NCBI RefSeq assembly: GCF_016427505.1
Contig: NZ_JAELXS010000010.1
Span: 1 to 64,000 of the forward strand
From: Sphingomonas mollis
Lineage (GTDB): Bacteria > Pseudomonadota > Alphaproteobacteria > Sphingomonadales > Sphingomonadaceae
Direction of reading: 5' to 3'
Length of the DNA stretch: 64,000 bases
The notes beneath the pieces were generated by a model. That model was not told where the DNA came from, did not search any database, and saw nothing but the letters and a program-made list of their open reading frames with translations. The position numbers and the translations under genes were made by a program. Below are positions 38,704 through 47,417 of the stretch, piece by piece; position 1 is the stretch's first letter; every line of letters begins with the position of its first letter.

Positions 38704-40772
38704 GCGCCCGTTCCCAGTACGATCGCGGTGCCGGTGCGCGCGGATTCGCCGATGGCGAGCGCGACGCGGTGGGTTTCGACCGCGTCGGCATAGGGACAGC
38801 GGATGCGGTTCTCCTTGCCCTGCACCGCATCGATGAAGTCGCGATCCTCATGCCAGACGGGATCGCCCTGCGCGCCGCGCACCGGTCGGCCGCGACCGAC
38901 ATCGACCATCAGGTCGCGGTCGGTCAGTTCCACCGCCAGCCGGTCGCCGAACAGGTGCAGGCCGACGCGGTGGTTCCAGCCGAGCAGGCAGGTGGAGGCG
39001 AAATTGGCGATCGCGCCGCTGCCGAATTGCAGGCTGGCGGTGCTGACGGTCGGCACGTCGAGGCCGGGGAATTCGGCGCGATCGGTGTGGCCGGCGAGGC
39101 CGAACACGCGCGTCACGTCGCCCGCGAGATAGCGCGCCAGATCGATCAGGTGCGTGGTCTGTTCCACCATCTGCCCGCCCGATTGGTCCGCATGCCACCA
39201 CCACTGCGGCGGGGGTGTGGAATCGAGCCAGTAACCCGACATAAGCCGCGCCGGATTATGCGCGAGCAGCCCGCGCACCTCGTCCACCGTATCGAGGTAA
39301 CGCCAGTGATAACCGACCGCGGTGACGATGTTCGCCGCGGCGATCTCGGCCGCGATGGCGTCGGCGGTGGCGATGTCGAGCGCGACGGGCTTCTCGACGA
39401 AGAACGGCAGGCCGCGTGCGATGGCGGCACGTTCGGGCGCGCCGTGCGCGAAGGGCGGTACGCAGATGTACAGCGCGTCAACCGGCACCGCGTCCAGCAT
39501 CGCATCGATATCGGTGAAGGCTTGTGCGCCGAACCGCGCGGCCGCCTCGTCGGCGCGGGACTGGTCGACATCGGCGATGGCGACGATCGCCACGTCATCG
39601 AACTGTTCGAGGACGCCGAAATGGCGGTGGGCGATGCCGCCCGCGCCGATAAAGCCTATTCTGGTCATGCGTTTCCCGTCAGGTCGCGGTGCGCCGCTGG
39701 TTTCTTCGGCATAGATCGCCGCGGTGTCGCGGATCATGCGGTCGGCGTCGTAATGGTCGCGCTGGTGGTCGCTCGCGGCGATGGCAACGGCGCGCAGCCG
39801 GTCGCGGTCGGCCAGCGCATCGATCACCGTCGCGGCGAAGGCATCGGCATCGCCGGCGGGAGTGAGCCAGCCGGAGCGGCCATGCTCCAGCATTTCAGCA
39901 TTGCCCGGCGCGTCGCTGGCGACGATCGGCAGGCCCGCCGCCATCGCCTCCAGCGCGACAAGCGACAGCCCCTCGAACCGCGACGGCAGCACCAGCAGGT
40001 CGGCCGCGGCCATCAGATCGGGCATGTCATCGCGCTGGCCCAGCATCCGCACCGATCCGGCAAGGCCGCACCCGGCGATCTCGCGCGCGATCGTCCATTT
40101 CAGCGGGCCGTCGCCCGCCAGCAGCAGCGTGGCGTGCGGATGCACCGCGCGGATCGCGGGCATCGCATCGAGGATCAGGCGGTGGCCCTTCTGCTCGGCG
40201 AAGCGTGCCGCCATCAGCAGCACCGGGCCGTCGTCCAGCGCCCAGTATCGCCGCAGCGTCGCGCGTGGCCGCGTCGATGCGGGCGGCGGGACGACACCGT
40301 TGGGGATCGTCGTCAGCCGGTTGCCCAGTTCCGCCTGTCGGTGACTGTCGGCGACCGCATCGGACACCGCGATCAGGCGGTCGACATGGGTCAGGCCGGC
40401 GCGATGCGCGGCGCACTGGTCGGCATCGGTCAGCAGATAGGGCAGGTGCTCGGTGCGGATCACGCGCGCGCCGGCCGCATGGGCTGCCTGCGCGCTGGCA
40501 TGCCCTTCCCAGCCGATGCCGGCATGGACATGGACGATGTCCGGCTGCGCGCGGGCGAACCAGCGCGACAGGTCGGGGACGTTGCCGGGATCGATCGCCT
40601 TCACCGTCAGGCCGCAGGCACGGGCGCGAGCCAGCAAACCGGACGCTGGGGTAGCGGCGACGACGATATCGTGATCGCCGCGCAACCCCTCGGCCAGCGT
40701 CAGCATATGTTCGCCCACGCCCGATGGCGCCGGGCTCTCGGTGACGAGGAACAGCCTTGGTCGATCGGTCAT
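38700..40772 (-). CDS. Fusion: GT4 glycosyltransferase + Gfo/Idh/MocA oxidoreductase
   Basis: 690 residues. Residues 1-360 are a GT4 enzyme (RFAEQKGHRLILDAMP; E267-x7-E275 in FEGLSLVALE). A short linker (GAPRPDGKR) is followed by a full Gfo/Idh/MocA domain from Met369: NAD(P)-binding IGFIGAGGIAHRH, catalytic-lysine motif EKPVAL, GYHWRY and GGQMVEQTTHLIDLARY. The frame is continuous; an internal start at Met369 could also give a separate oxidoreductase. Both gene ends overlap their neighbours by ATGA. Family knowledge suggests oxidation or epimerisation of a sugar nucleotide coupled to its transfer. Confidence 0.82.
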   Translation of the reverse strand: MTDRPRLFLVTESPAPSGVGEHMLTLAEGLRGDHDIVVAATPASGLLARARACGLTVKAIDPGNVPDLSRWFARAQPDIVHVHAGIGWEGHASAQAAHAAGARVIRTEHLPYLLTDADQCAAHRAGLTHVDRLIAVSDAVADSHRQAELGNRLTTIPNGVVPPPASTRPRATLRRYWALDDGPVLLMAARFAEQKGHRLILDAMPAIRAVHPHATLLLAGDGPLKWTIAREIAGCGLAGSVRMLGQRDDMPDLMAAADLLVLPSRFEGLSLVALEAMAAGLPIVASDAPGNAEMLEHGRSGWLTPAGDADAFAATVIDALADRDRLRAVAIAASDHQRDHYDADRMIRDTAAIYAEETSGAPRPDGKRMTRIGFIGAGGIAHRHFGVLEQFDDVAIVAIADVDQSRADEAAARFGAQAFTDIDAMLDAVPVDALYICVPPFAHGAPERAAIARGLPFFVEKPVALDIATADAIAAEIAAANIVTAVGYHWRYLDTVDEVRGLLAHNPARLMSGYWLDSTPPPQWWWHADQSGGQMVEQTTHLIDLARYLAGDVTRVFGLAGHTDRAEFPGLDVPTVSTASLQFGSGAIANFASTCLLGWNHRVGLHLFGDRLAVELTDRDLMVDVGRGRPVRGAQGDPVWHEDRDFIDAVQGKENRIRCPYADAVETHRVALAIGESARTGTAIVLGTGA

Positions 40773-43093
40773 GCGGCGACCGTCACCCGGTTCAGCATGG
40801 GGACCAGATCAGGCGCGAGGCGGCGATACGTCGCCAGCGCCTGCCCGACCACCTGGTCCATGTTGTAATAGCGATACGTCGCCAGCCGGCCGACGAAACT
40901 GACATCCGGCAACGCATCGGCGAGCGCGGCGTACCGCCGGTACAGCGCCTGATTTTCCGCACGCGGGATCGGGTAATAGGGATCGCCCTCGGCCTGCGGA
41001 AATTCGTAACTGATGCTGGTGCGCGGCGCCGTCTGGCCGGTCAGGTGCTTGTATTCGGTGATGCGCGTGTACGGCACGTCGGGCGCGGGATAGTTGACGA
41101 CCGCGACCGGCTGGAACTGCGCCACGTCATGCGTCTCGTGCCGGAATTCGAGACTGCGATAGGGCAACGGGCCGAAGCGATGGCCGAAATATTCGTCGAC
41201 CGGCCCGGTATAGACCAGATGATCGGCGCGCACGTCGCAATCGGCGAAATCGACCCCGGTCTGGACGGTGATGTTCGGGTGATCGAGCATGTTCTCGAAC
41301 ATCGCGGTATAACCGTTCAGCGGCATCGCCTGATGCCGGTCGCCGAAATAGCGGTCGTCGGTGTTGGTGCGGGTCGGCACGCGCGCCGTCACCGCCTTGT
41401 CGAGTTCGGACGGGTCGAGGCCCCATTGCTTGCGCGTGTAGCCACGGAAGAACGTCTCGTAGAGTTCCTGCCCGACCGCCGCGACGACGACATCCTCCGA
41501 CGTCACGATTTCGCGCGGTTCGGCGCGCGCCGACAGGAACGCAGCGGCTGCGGCATCGTCGTGCAGGTCGAGACCATAGAGCGTGTTGAGCGTGGTGCGG
41601 TTGATCGGGATCGGCACCAGCTTGCCGCGCACGCTCGCCAGCACGCGGTGTTCGTACTGGCGCCACTTGGTGAAGCGCGACAGATACGCGAACACGTCGT
41701 CGCTGTTGGTGTGGAATATGTGCGGGCCATAGCGGTGGACCATGATGCCCGCCGCATCATGATGGTCGAACGCGTTGCCGGCGATGTGCGGGCGCTTGTC
41801 GATCACCAGCACGCGCTTGCCCGATCCCGCCGCCAGCCGCTCGGCCAGCACCGATCCGGCGAAGCCCGCGCCGACCACCAGCGCGTCGTAATGCGCGCGG
41901 CGTCCGATGAGAGGGGCGGCGGGGTGGATGGCGGGGGCGACGGGGATCCGCTTCGGGACCATCTTCGCCTTCATGCTCGCGAAGGTCCGGTCCCATGAGG
42001 TAGCCGCCAGCAGCGCATCCGCCTCGTCCCGCCATGCGCCATCCGGCGCCAGCGTCAGCGCCGCCTCGCACGCCGCGACGAAGGCGGGGGCGTCCCCCGC
42101 GATGGCGACGCCGGACAGGTCGCCATAATGGCGGATCACATCGACGATCGGCGTGGACACCACCGGCTTGCCGGCCGCGAGATATTCGGGCGTCTTGGTC
42201 GGGCTGATGAAGCGCGTCGCGGCGTTGATCGCGAACGGCATCAGCGCGACCGACCAGCCGGTCAGGTACGCGGGCAGATCGTTATAATGACGATTGCCCA
42301 GCCAGTGGATGTTGGGCGCCTGCGGCAGCGCGGCGGGATCGATCTTCACCACCGGGCCGACCATCACGATTTGCCAGTCGGGGCGGCTCGCCGCGACCGC
42401 GTCGATCAGGGTCAGGTCGATGCGTTCGTCGATGACGCCGTAGAAGCCGAGCTTCGGGCCGGTGATGCCCCGCTGGTCCTCCGCTTCCGTAACGCCGGCA
42501 CGCGCCGCGGCGAAATGCGCGACATCGACCGCGGAGGGGAAGGGCGTGATCGCGTCGTGGCGGTCGCGCTTCGCCTCGTACAGGCTGTACCCGCCGGTGA
42601 ACATCACGTCGGCCCGCGCGATCAGCGCCGCCTCGCGATCGACCAGCAGCGGGTCGGCAAAGGCGAAGGCCGACAGTTCATCCATGCAATCATACACGGT
42701 CAGCGAGGCGCGCAGATGGTCCGCGAACCCCAGCATCATCGGCGTGTAGAACCACAGCACCGGATCGACCGGTACGGAGGTCGCGACCAGCATGTCGAGC
42801 AGGTCGCGCAGTCCTTCCTCTACCTGCTCGCGGTTCCACCAATGCGGCACGCGCGGGCGCAGCGCGATGACGTCATCGGCGGGAAACGGGTGATATTCGA
42901 GATAGGGGAGCGGATGATCGCAGGCGATCGGCTCTTCCCAAAAGAATACGCGACGCTCGGCCGCGAAACGCTTCATCAGATGTTGCGGCCGCTGCGTGAC
43001 GAAATCCCAGCGAAGGTGGGAAAAGCAGATCAGCGGGACAGGGAGAGGTTCGGACACCGACATTTCGGAAGAAAAGGGAGCGGGTCCGTGCAT
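40769..43093 (-). CDS. Fusion: glycosyltransferase + UDP-galactopyranose mutase
   Basis: 774 residues from the ATG at 43093, chosen because GGGGAG lies six bases upstream (an ATG at 43129 lacks a site). Residues about 20-385 are a GT-B enzyme (WDFVTQRPQHLMKRF; IHWLGNRHYNDLPAYL; PTKTPEYLAAGKPVV). Residues about 402-774 are a complete UDP-galactopyranose mutase: FAD motif VVGAGFAGSVLAERLA, YGPHIFHTNSDDV, RIPINRTTLNTLYGL-like text (PIPINRTTLNTLYG), FFRGYTRKQWGLDPSELD and the C-terminal YRYYNMDQVVGQALA. The mutase converts UDP-galactopyranose to UDP-galactofuranose. The fused transferase may use it directly, an inference. Confidence 0.88.
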   Translation of the reverse strand: MHGPAPFSSEMSVSEPLPVPLICFSHLRWDFVTQRPQHLMKRFAAERRVFFWEEPIACDHPLPYLEYHPFPADDVIALRPRVPHWWNREQVEEGLRDLLDMLVATSVPVDPVLWFYTPMMLGFADHLRASLTVYDCMDELSAFAFADPLLVDREAALIARADVMFTGGYSLYEAKRDRHDAITPFPSAVDVAHFAAARAGVTEAEDQRGITGPKLGFYGVIDERIDLTLIDAVAASRPDWQIVMVGPVVKIDPAALPQAPNIHWLGNRHYNDLPAYLTGWSVALMPFAINAATRFISPTKTPEYLAAGKPVVSTPIVDVIRHYGDLSGVAIAGDAPAFVAACEAALTLAPDGAWRDEADALLAATSWDRTFASMKAKMVPKRIPVAPAIHPAAPLIGRRAHYDALVVGAGFAGSVLAERLAAGSGKRVLVIDKRPHIAGNAFDHHDAAGIMVHRYGPHIFHTNSDDVFAYLSRFTKWRQYEHRVLASVRGKLVPIPINRTTLNTLYGLDLHDDAAAAAFLSARAEPREIVTSEDVVVAAVGQELYETFFRGYTRKQWGLDPSELDKAVTARVPTRTNTDDRYFGDRHQAMPLNGYTAMFENMLDHPNITVQTGVDFADCDVRADHLVYTGPVDEYFGHRFGPLPYRSLEFRHETHDVAQFQPVAVVNYPAPDVPYTRITEYKHLTGQTAPRTSISYEFPQAEGDPYYPIPRAENQALYRRYAALADALPDVSFVGRLATYRYYNMDQVVGQALATYRRLAPDLVPMLNRVTVAA

Positions 43094-43146
43094 CTTATTC
43101 TCCCCAGGGGAGAACCTGCTGTTCGACACCCATGGGAAGAAAGCAA

Positions 43147-44295
43147 TTAACCGGCATCAATATTGCCATATTTATTTAACCATATTTTCTTCAGCAATGG
43201 TCGCAGCCGTTCGATCGTATGCGGCCATGTCCACCGCGCCAGCACGGTATCGCGCGGCGAGAACGCTACGGCATCCGCGCGCATCGCCATGATCCCGCCC
43301 GCCAGATCACCGGGCGCGACGCAGCGGCCGGTATCGGGCAGGATGAATTGCCGCCCGCAGACCAGATCGTCGGTGCACAGCACGGGCAGGCCGGCGAGCA
43401 TATATTCCGTCAGGATCGCCGGTGCGCCATCGTCGCGCCCGCACACCATGCCGAACCGGGCGCGGTTCATCAGCCGGTTCACCTCGTCGATCGGCACGCC
43501 GGGCGGGCCGATGCAGTCGACCGACAGACCGGCATCGGCGATGCGCGCGCGCAACCGATCCGCTTCCTCGCCATAGCCGAACACGAACAGCGCCCGGACA
43601 TCGCGGGGCAGCGTCTCCAGCGCGTCCAGCAACAGGTCGTGCCGCTTGTATCCTTGCGCGGCCGCGACGTAGATCAGGTCGTAATCCTTGGGGCCACCCA
43701 GCGGCCGGTGCTGGTCGACGCCCGCGAATTCGGGGCCGACGGGCATGATCGCGGTCGCCATGCCGGGATGCCGTGCCTCGACCTCGTCGGATTGCCACTC
43801 AGCCCCCGTCAGCACCAGATCGAACCGCGCACTGACCTCTGGCGGCACGCGCAGCGCGGGGGCGTCGATCGAATTGTAGATGATGATGCTATCGGCGCAC
43901 GCCTCCAGCAGCGCCGGCGCGACACCCAGACCATAGACGACCAGGATATGCGGCGCGCCATGGTCGCGCACGAAAGCGAGCATCGCGTGGTTATCGAACG
44001 GCGGGGCGGGATCGTCGATCGGAAAGCCGCGATAGCCGAGCCGTGGTCCGGCCGATCGATATGACCCGGTGCCGCCCATCCGGTGGTGCCAGATCTCCGC
44101 CCGCGCGACGATGCCGGCCGCGATGCAGGCGAGCGGCAGCCGTTCGAGATAGCTGCCCGTCACCGCGGGCGGATCGCTGGCCGGATCGGCCCACGGGTCT
44201 TCATCCGGCCATAACGCGGCGTGGTCGGGATGCCAGTCGACCCGGTCGCTGATGACCACCAGCGACGGCACCCTCGTCAGCGGAACGGCCGTCAT
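43147..44295 (-). CDS. Glycosyltransferase, GT4-like
   Basis: 382 residues from the ATG at 44295, which overlaps the stop of the metallophosphoesterase gene (ATGA). A longer frame to 44463 is antisense-type overlap and was not used. GT-B C-terminal half: DLIYVAAAQGYKRHDLLL, RALFVFGYGEEADRL, GRDDGAPAILTEYMLAGLPV. The N-terminal half contains VVISDRVDWHPDHAALWPDE. No membrane segment. Ends 53 bases before the fusion gene, which has its own strong ribosome site. Confidence 0.8.
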   Translation of the reverse strand: MTAVPLTRVPSLVVISDRVDWHPDHAALWPDEDPWADPASDPPAVTGSYLERLPLACIAAGIVARAEIWHHRMGGTGSYRSAGPRLGYRGFPIDDPAPPFDNHAMLAFVRDHGAPHILVVYGLGVAPALLEACADSIIIYNSIDAPALRVPPEVSARFDLVLTGAEWQSDEVEARHPGMATAIMPVGPEFAGVDQHRPLGGPKDYDLIYVAAAQGYKRHDLLLDALETLPRDVRALFVFGYGEEADRLRARIADAGLSVDCIGPPGVPIDEVNRLMNRARFGMVCGRDDGAPAILTEYMLAGLPVLCTDDLVCGRQFILPDTGRCVAPGDLAGGIMAMRADAVAFSPRDTVLARWTWPHTIERLRPLLKKIWLNKYGNIDAG

Positions 44296-44786
44296 GCCGC
44301 ATCCCGATCGAGCAGTTGCGCCAGCGTCACCGGCGCGAAGCCGCGCGGATCGACGCCGACATCGAACTGGCGCAGCATCGCCTTCAAACGGCCGTGGCTG
44401 TGCCCGTGGAGGTTGATCGCGCCGCGATGCTGGCCGTTCCACGAGCGGAAGGGATAATGGCACAGGACCAGCCGGGTGCCGTCCACCTCGATCTCCTGAT
44501 AATCGCCGGTACTGGCCCAGCCGGGGGCGGCGAGCGTGGCGTCGGGATCGTTGTTACCGCGCAGCAGGTGCTTGCGACCGTTGAGGCGCGCGAGCAGATC
44601 ACCCACGTCGGCGGGCCGGCGCGCGACGTCGCCCAGATGCCAGACCTCGTCCTCCGGATCGACCACCGCGTTCCAGCCGGCGACCAGCGCCGCGTCCATC
44701 ACCCCGGTATCGGCGAACGGGCGGCGCTGGATGTTGATCGTGCGGTGATCGCCGAAATGCGTGTCGGCGGTGAAGAAGACCGTCAT
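44292..44786 (-). CDS. Calcineurin-like metallophosphoesterase
   Basis: 164 residues. The five metal-binding motifs are in order: FTADTHFGD, WHLGDVA, LRGNNDPD, VLCHYPF, NLHGHSHG. This is the minimal, YfcE-like or phage-type phosphoesterase. It is linked by ATGA overlaps to the radical SAM gene upstream and the glycosyltransferase gene downstream, so it is part of the cluster operon. Substrate (nucleotide, phosphosugar or phosphodiester) is unknown. Confidence 0.88.
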   Translation of the reverse strand: MTVFFTADTHFGDHRTINIQRRPFADTGVMDAALVAGWNAVVDPEDEVWHLGDVARRPADVGDLLARLNGRKHLLRGNNDPDATLAAPGWASTGDYQEIEVDGTRLVLCHYPFRSWNGQHRGAINLHGHSHGRLKAMLRQFDVGVDPRGFAPVTLAQLLDRDAA

Positions 44787-45886
44787 GTCCAGTACAGCAC
44801 CCGCGCCGTCGGCAGGGCGCGCTCCAGCGACGCGAGGAAGAACCCGCGCAGCCGCGCCATGGTGTCGGCGTCGTACACCTGTTTCTCAGTGCCGAACTTG
44901 GTGCGCTTCGTCACCCGGTTCTGCGCCGTCATGTCGAGCGCGGAGCCGGGATACCAGCTGTCGAGCACCGCCTTCGATCCGGTGGTGAAGCGATGGGTGA
45001 TGAGTTCGATCGTCAGGTCGAGATCATGCGCATCCGACAACGCGGTCGCGGCCATGTCGATCAGCTCGCCATACGCCTCTTCCCAACCGGGCGCGGCGAT
45101 GATCGGCGCGATCGTCAGGCCGACGGGATAGCCGGCATCGGCCATCCGGCGCAGCGCGGCGAGGCGCTGCGCGACCGGCGCAGTCCCGCCCTCGAACCGG
45201 GCGAAGCGGGCGGGGTTGATCGACGCACGCATCCGGGTGCGGCCGTTATGTTCCAGCCCGAGCAGCGGCTCGACATCCGCGAATTTGGTGGTGAAGCGCA
45301 GTTGCGCATCCAGTCCCGCCCGCCCGAACCACGCGATCATCGCCGACAGCGATCCGGTGACGGGCTCGATACCCAGCGGATCGGTATAGCACGACGCCTC
45401 GAACGTGGTGCCCTCATGCGCGCGGGCGCGGCTGGACGAGGTGATCGTGCCGCGCCCGACATAGCCGGGCAGCGTGTCCAGTATCTGGTCGAGATTCGCA
45501 TAGACGCGCGTGATCGGCGCACCCTTCAGCGATCCGGCGAGGTAGCAATAGCTGCAATGCGCCGGGCACCCCGCCGCCAGATCGACGCGCCAGTCGGCAC
45601 TGGGCGCGATCGGCTCCAGCTTCAGTTTCGATGGCGGCGCGACGACCACCGCCAGCGTCGCCTTCGCCTCGGCATAGGCGCGGCGCGGATCGTCCGGCGT
45701 CGCCATGACGATGCGGTCGCCCGGCAGCTCGATCACCTCCGCCCCCATAGCGGCCGCCCGCTCGATGATAACCGCCGCATGCGGCCACGCCCGCGCGGCG
45801 CGGGTAACCAGCACGCGGCGCGGCACCCACAGGCGAGATCGCGCCAGAGTAGCGGAGGCCGGGGCGGCGGGGAAAGACGATGCCAT
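44783..45886 (-). CDS. Spore photoproduct lyase-family radical SAM protein
   Basis: 367 residues. The radical SAM cluster motif is CPAHCSYCYL (Cys107, Cys111, Cys114). Family-like sequences are DLAAGCPAHCSYCYLAGSL, ARAHEGTTFEASCYTDPLG, LRFTTKFADVEPLLGLEHNG and TRMRASINPAR. SPL repairs the 5-thyminyl-dihydrothymine lesion in endospores. This organism type does not sporulate, so the true substrate of such homologues is open (DNA photolesion or another radical reaction). It is the first gene of the minus-strand run; GGGGGG just before the ATG may act as ribosome site, and its end overlaps the next start by ATGA. Confidence 0.82.
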   Translation of the reverse strand: MASSFPAAPASATLARSRLWVPRRVLVTRAARAWPHAAVIIERAAAMGAEVIELPGDRIVMATPDDPRRAYAEAKATLAVVVAPPSKLKLEPIAPSADWRVDLAAGCPAHCSYCYLAGSLKGAPITRVYANLDQILDTLPGYVGRGTITSSSRARAHEGTTFEASCYTDPLGIEPVTGSLSAMIAWFGRAGLDAQLRFTTKFADVEPLLGLEHNGRTRMRASINPARFARFEGGTAPVAQRLAALRRMADAGYPVGLTIAPIIAAPGWEEAYGELIDMAATALSDAHDLDLTIELITHRFTTGSKAVLDSWYPGSALDMTAQNRVTKRTKFGTEKQVYDADTMARLRGFFLASLERALPTARVLYWT

Positions 45887-46197
45887 ACCCCCCGAACGCG
45901 CCGGGGGGATGCTCCGTTCAGATCATCGGTTCGGATCGGCGATGCGCGACATGGTGATCCGGTCCGGTTGTGCGAAAGGGCGATCGATGGTGATCGCACA
46001 AGGGGCATGACGGAACCGTAGCGTCCGTATCCCGTTGGGTGGCGTGGAAAGGTCCGCTGAAAACCGGCCCGGTGCCGTTTGCCCTCTCATTTCGGAAGGC
46101 CTCAGCTCACGGAACGTCGGCCGTGCCGACAAGCGTCCTTTCCCCTGCCATCAACCACGCGGGCCGATCCCCGGCTGCCCAATAAAGAGTACATGAC
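45887..46197. other. Divergent promoter region
   Basis: No gene. A hairpin CCCCCCG/CGGGGGG at about 45890-45909 lies at the very start of the radical SAM gene and may affect its translation. The rest should contain promoters for the glycan cluster (minus) and the small exported protein (plus). Confidence 0.5.
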
Positions 46198-46458
46198 ATG
46201 AAGAAATTGATCGCCAGCGCCTCCATGCTCTCCCTGATCGCGATGCCGGTCGCGGCGAGCGCCGCCCCCGTCGCCACCAATTCCGCCCGTTCGCTGTCCG
46301 TCTCCCCGTCGGTCCGCGCCGGTACGTCGACCGCCAGGTCGAACAAGCTGGCTGGCGGTGGCGCGAGCATCATCCCGCTGTTGATCGGTGCCGGCATCAT
46401 CGCGGGCGCGACCTATCTGATCATCGATCACGAAGACGATAAGTCGGACAGCAACTAA
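46198..46458 (+). CDS. Small exported protein with C-terminal membrane helix
   Basis: 86 residues. The signal peptide MKKLIASASMLSLIAMPVAASA is typical, cleaved near residue 22. A Ser/Thr-rich linker leads to a second hydrophobic segment SIIPLLIGAGIIAGATYLII (about 57-76) and an acidic tail DHEDDKSDSN. This shape is common among small sphingomonad envelope proteins of unknown role. A strong hairpin terminator follows. Confidence 0.75.
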   Translation: MKKLIASASMLSLIAMPVAASAAPVATNSARSLSVSPSVRAGTSTARSNKLAGGGASIIPLLIGAGIIAGATYLIIDHEDDKSDSN

Positions 46459-46463
46459 GCTGG

Positions 46464-46497
46464 AATGGGCCGGGTAACACCGGCCCATTTTCCTTTT
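46464..46497. terminator. Bidirectional hairpin terminator
   Basis: AATGGGCCGG and CCGGCCCATT form a perfect 10-base stem with loop GTAACA, followed by TTCCTTTT. It sits between the small exported protein and the convergent Mpo1-like gene. Confidence 0.85.
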
Positions 46498-46834
46498 ACC
46501 GCCCGACCGGCCTGACCCCCGCGCGGGCAAGCTCGCGGCCCATACGGCCGCTCAGCCAGCAACCATACATGACGAAATCGGCCGCCAGACTCCACAAGGG
46601 ATACTGGAACGTCGCCGGGCGATTCCGCTCGATCAGGAAATGCGCGATCCACGCGAACAGATAGCCGCTGATCGGCATCAGCAGAAACAGCTGCCACCGG
46701 CCGGTGACCACACCCGCCATCAGGCAAGCGATGACCAGCGTCGTCCCGGCATAATGCAGCGCACGGGTGGCCGGCCTGCTATGCTCGCGCAGGTAATGGA
46801 GCCAGAATTCGTCGAAGGTGGCGATGCGACTCAT
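46496..46834 (-). CDS. Mpo1-like (DUF962) membrane protein
   Basis: 112 residues. The N-terminal motif FDEFWLHYLREHSRPATRALH and AWIAHFLIERNRPATF supply the conserved His residues of the DUF962/Mpo1 family. Three hydrophobic segments follow (about 28-45, 47-66, 80-95). Yeast Mpo1 is an Fe-dependent dioxygenase in 2-hydroxy fatty acid breakdown, and bacterial members are presumed similar. Sphingomonads make 2-hydroxy fatty acids in their glycosphingolipids, which would fit, but this link is inferred. Confidence 0.85.
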   Translation of the reverse strand: MSRIATFDEFWLHYLREHSRPATRALHYAGTTLVIACLMAGVVTGRWQLFLLMPISGYLFAWIAHFLIERNRPATFQYPLWSLAADFVMYGCWLSGRMGRELARAGVRPVGR

Positions 46835-47008
46835 CCAGGGTCCGTTCGGCTTGGGCGTTCACCGGGGAGCGATCATGCGCTTCACGCCAAACGCCTGCAA
46901 TCGAAAGAAACGGGTCGATCCCAAGCGGACGTTCCGCCTCCGCCCGAGGGAACTTCCACGGCCATGCCGCGCTCCATCACAGACGCCATACCCGCAAAGG
47001 ATGCCCCC

Positions 47009-47305
47009 ATGCCCACGACCCTGACCGCCAGCTTCGATACCCGCCGCGAGGCCGAGATGACGGTCGAGCGGCTGGTGCAGGAACAGGGCATCGACCGCGC
47101 CGCGATCGTCATCGCCACGGCGGGTGACGACAACAGTGCCGGCGAGGAAGTCGCCGGCGCCGACACCGGCGCCCCCGGCTCCGAAGAGAACCCCGCGCTG
47201 AACGGCCGCATCACCGTGACCGTCGATGTCGCCGACGACGCACAGGCCGGCGACATCAAGGCCGCCTTCGCCGAATTCAATGGCGAGAAGGTGTCGGCGG
47301 GGTGA
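47009..47305 (+). CDS. Small acidic hypothetical protein
   Basis: 98 residues from the ATG at 47009, with AAAGGA eight bases upstream. The longer frame from 46640 is antisense to the Mpo1-like gene and was rejected. Pattern: TLTASFDTRREAEMTVERLV, then an acidic loop, then GRITVTVDVADDAQAGDIKAA. It suggests a beta-alpha-beta ferredoxin-like fold that may pair two halves. Cytoplasmic; function unknown. Confidence 0.65.
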   Translation: MPTTLTASFDTRREAEMTVERLVQEQGIDRAAIVIATAGDDNSAGEEVAGADTGAPGSEENPALNGRITVTVDVADDAQAGDIKAAFAEFNGEKVSAG

Positions 47306-47417
47306 GGCCACGGGGCGGCGTCAAGGCATGATCCCGCCACCACCCGCCGCTTCATCAACGCGGCCTTAACCATCTTGGCCCAAGCCCCGAACGGCTGTGC
47401 AAGCAGGTGGGGACCGG

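Noticed and set aside
38769..40868. Plus-strand frame of about 700 codons opposite the GT-Gfo/Idh/MocA gene
   Set aside because: Antisense shadow; the minus strand has clear motifs and ATGA coupling at both ends.
46111..46137. GGAAC followed about 18 bases later by CGTC, an EcfG-type general stress promoter candidate
   Set aside because: The spacing is one base long and the -10 element differs from CGTT; not strong enough to list.
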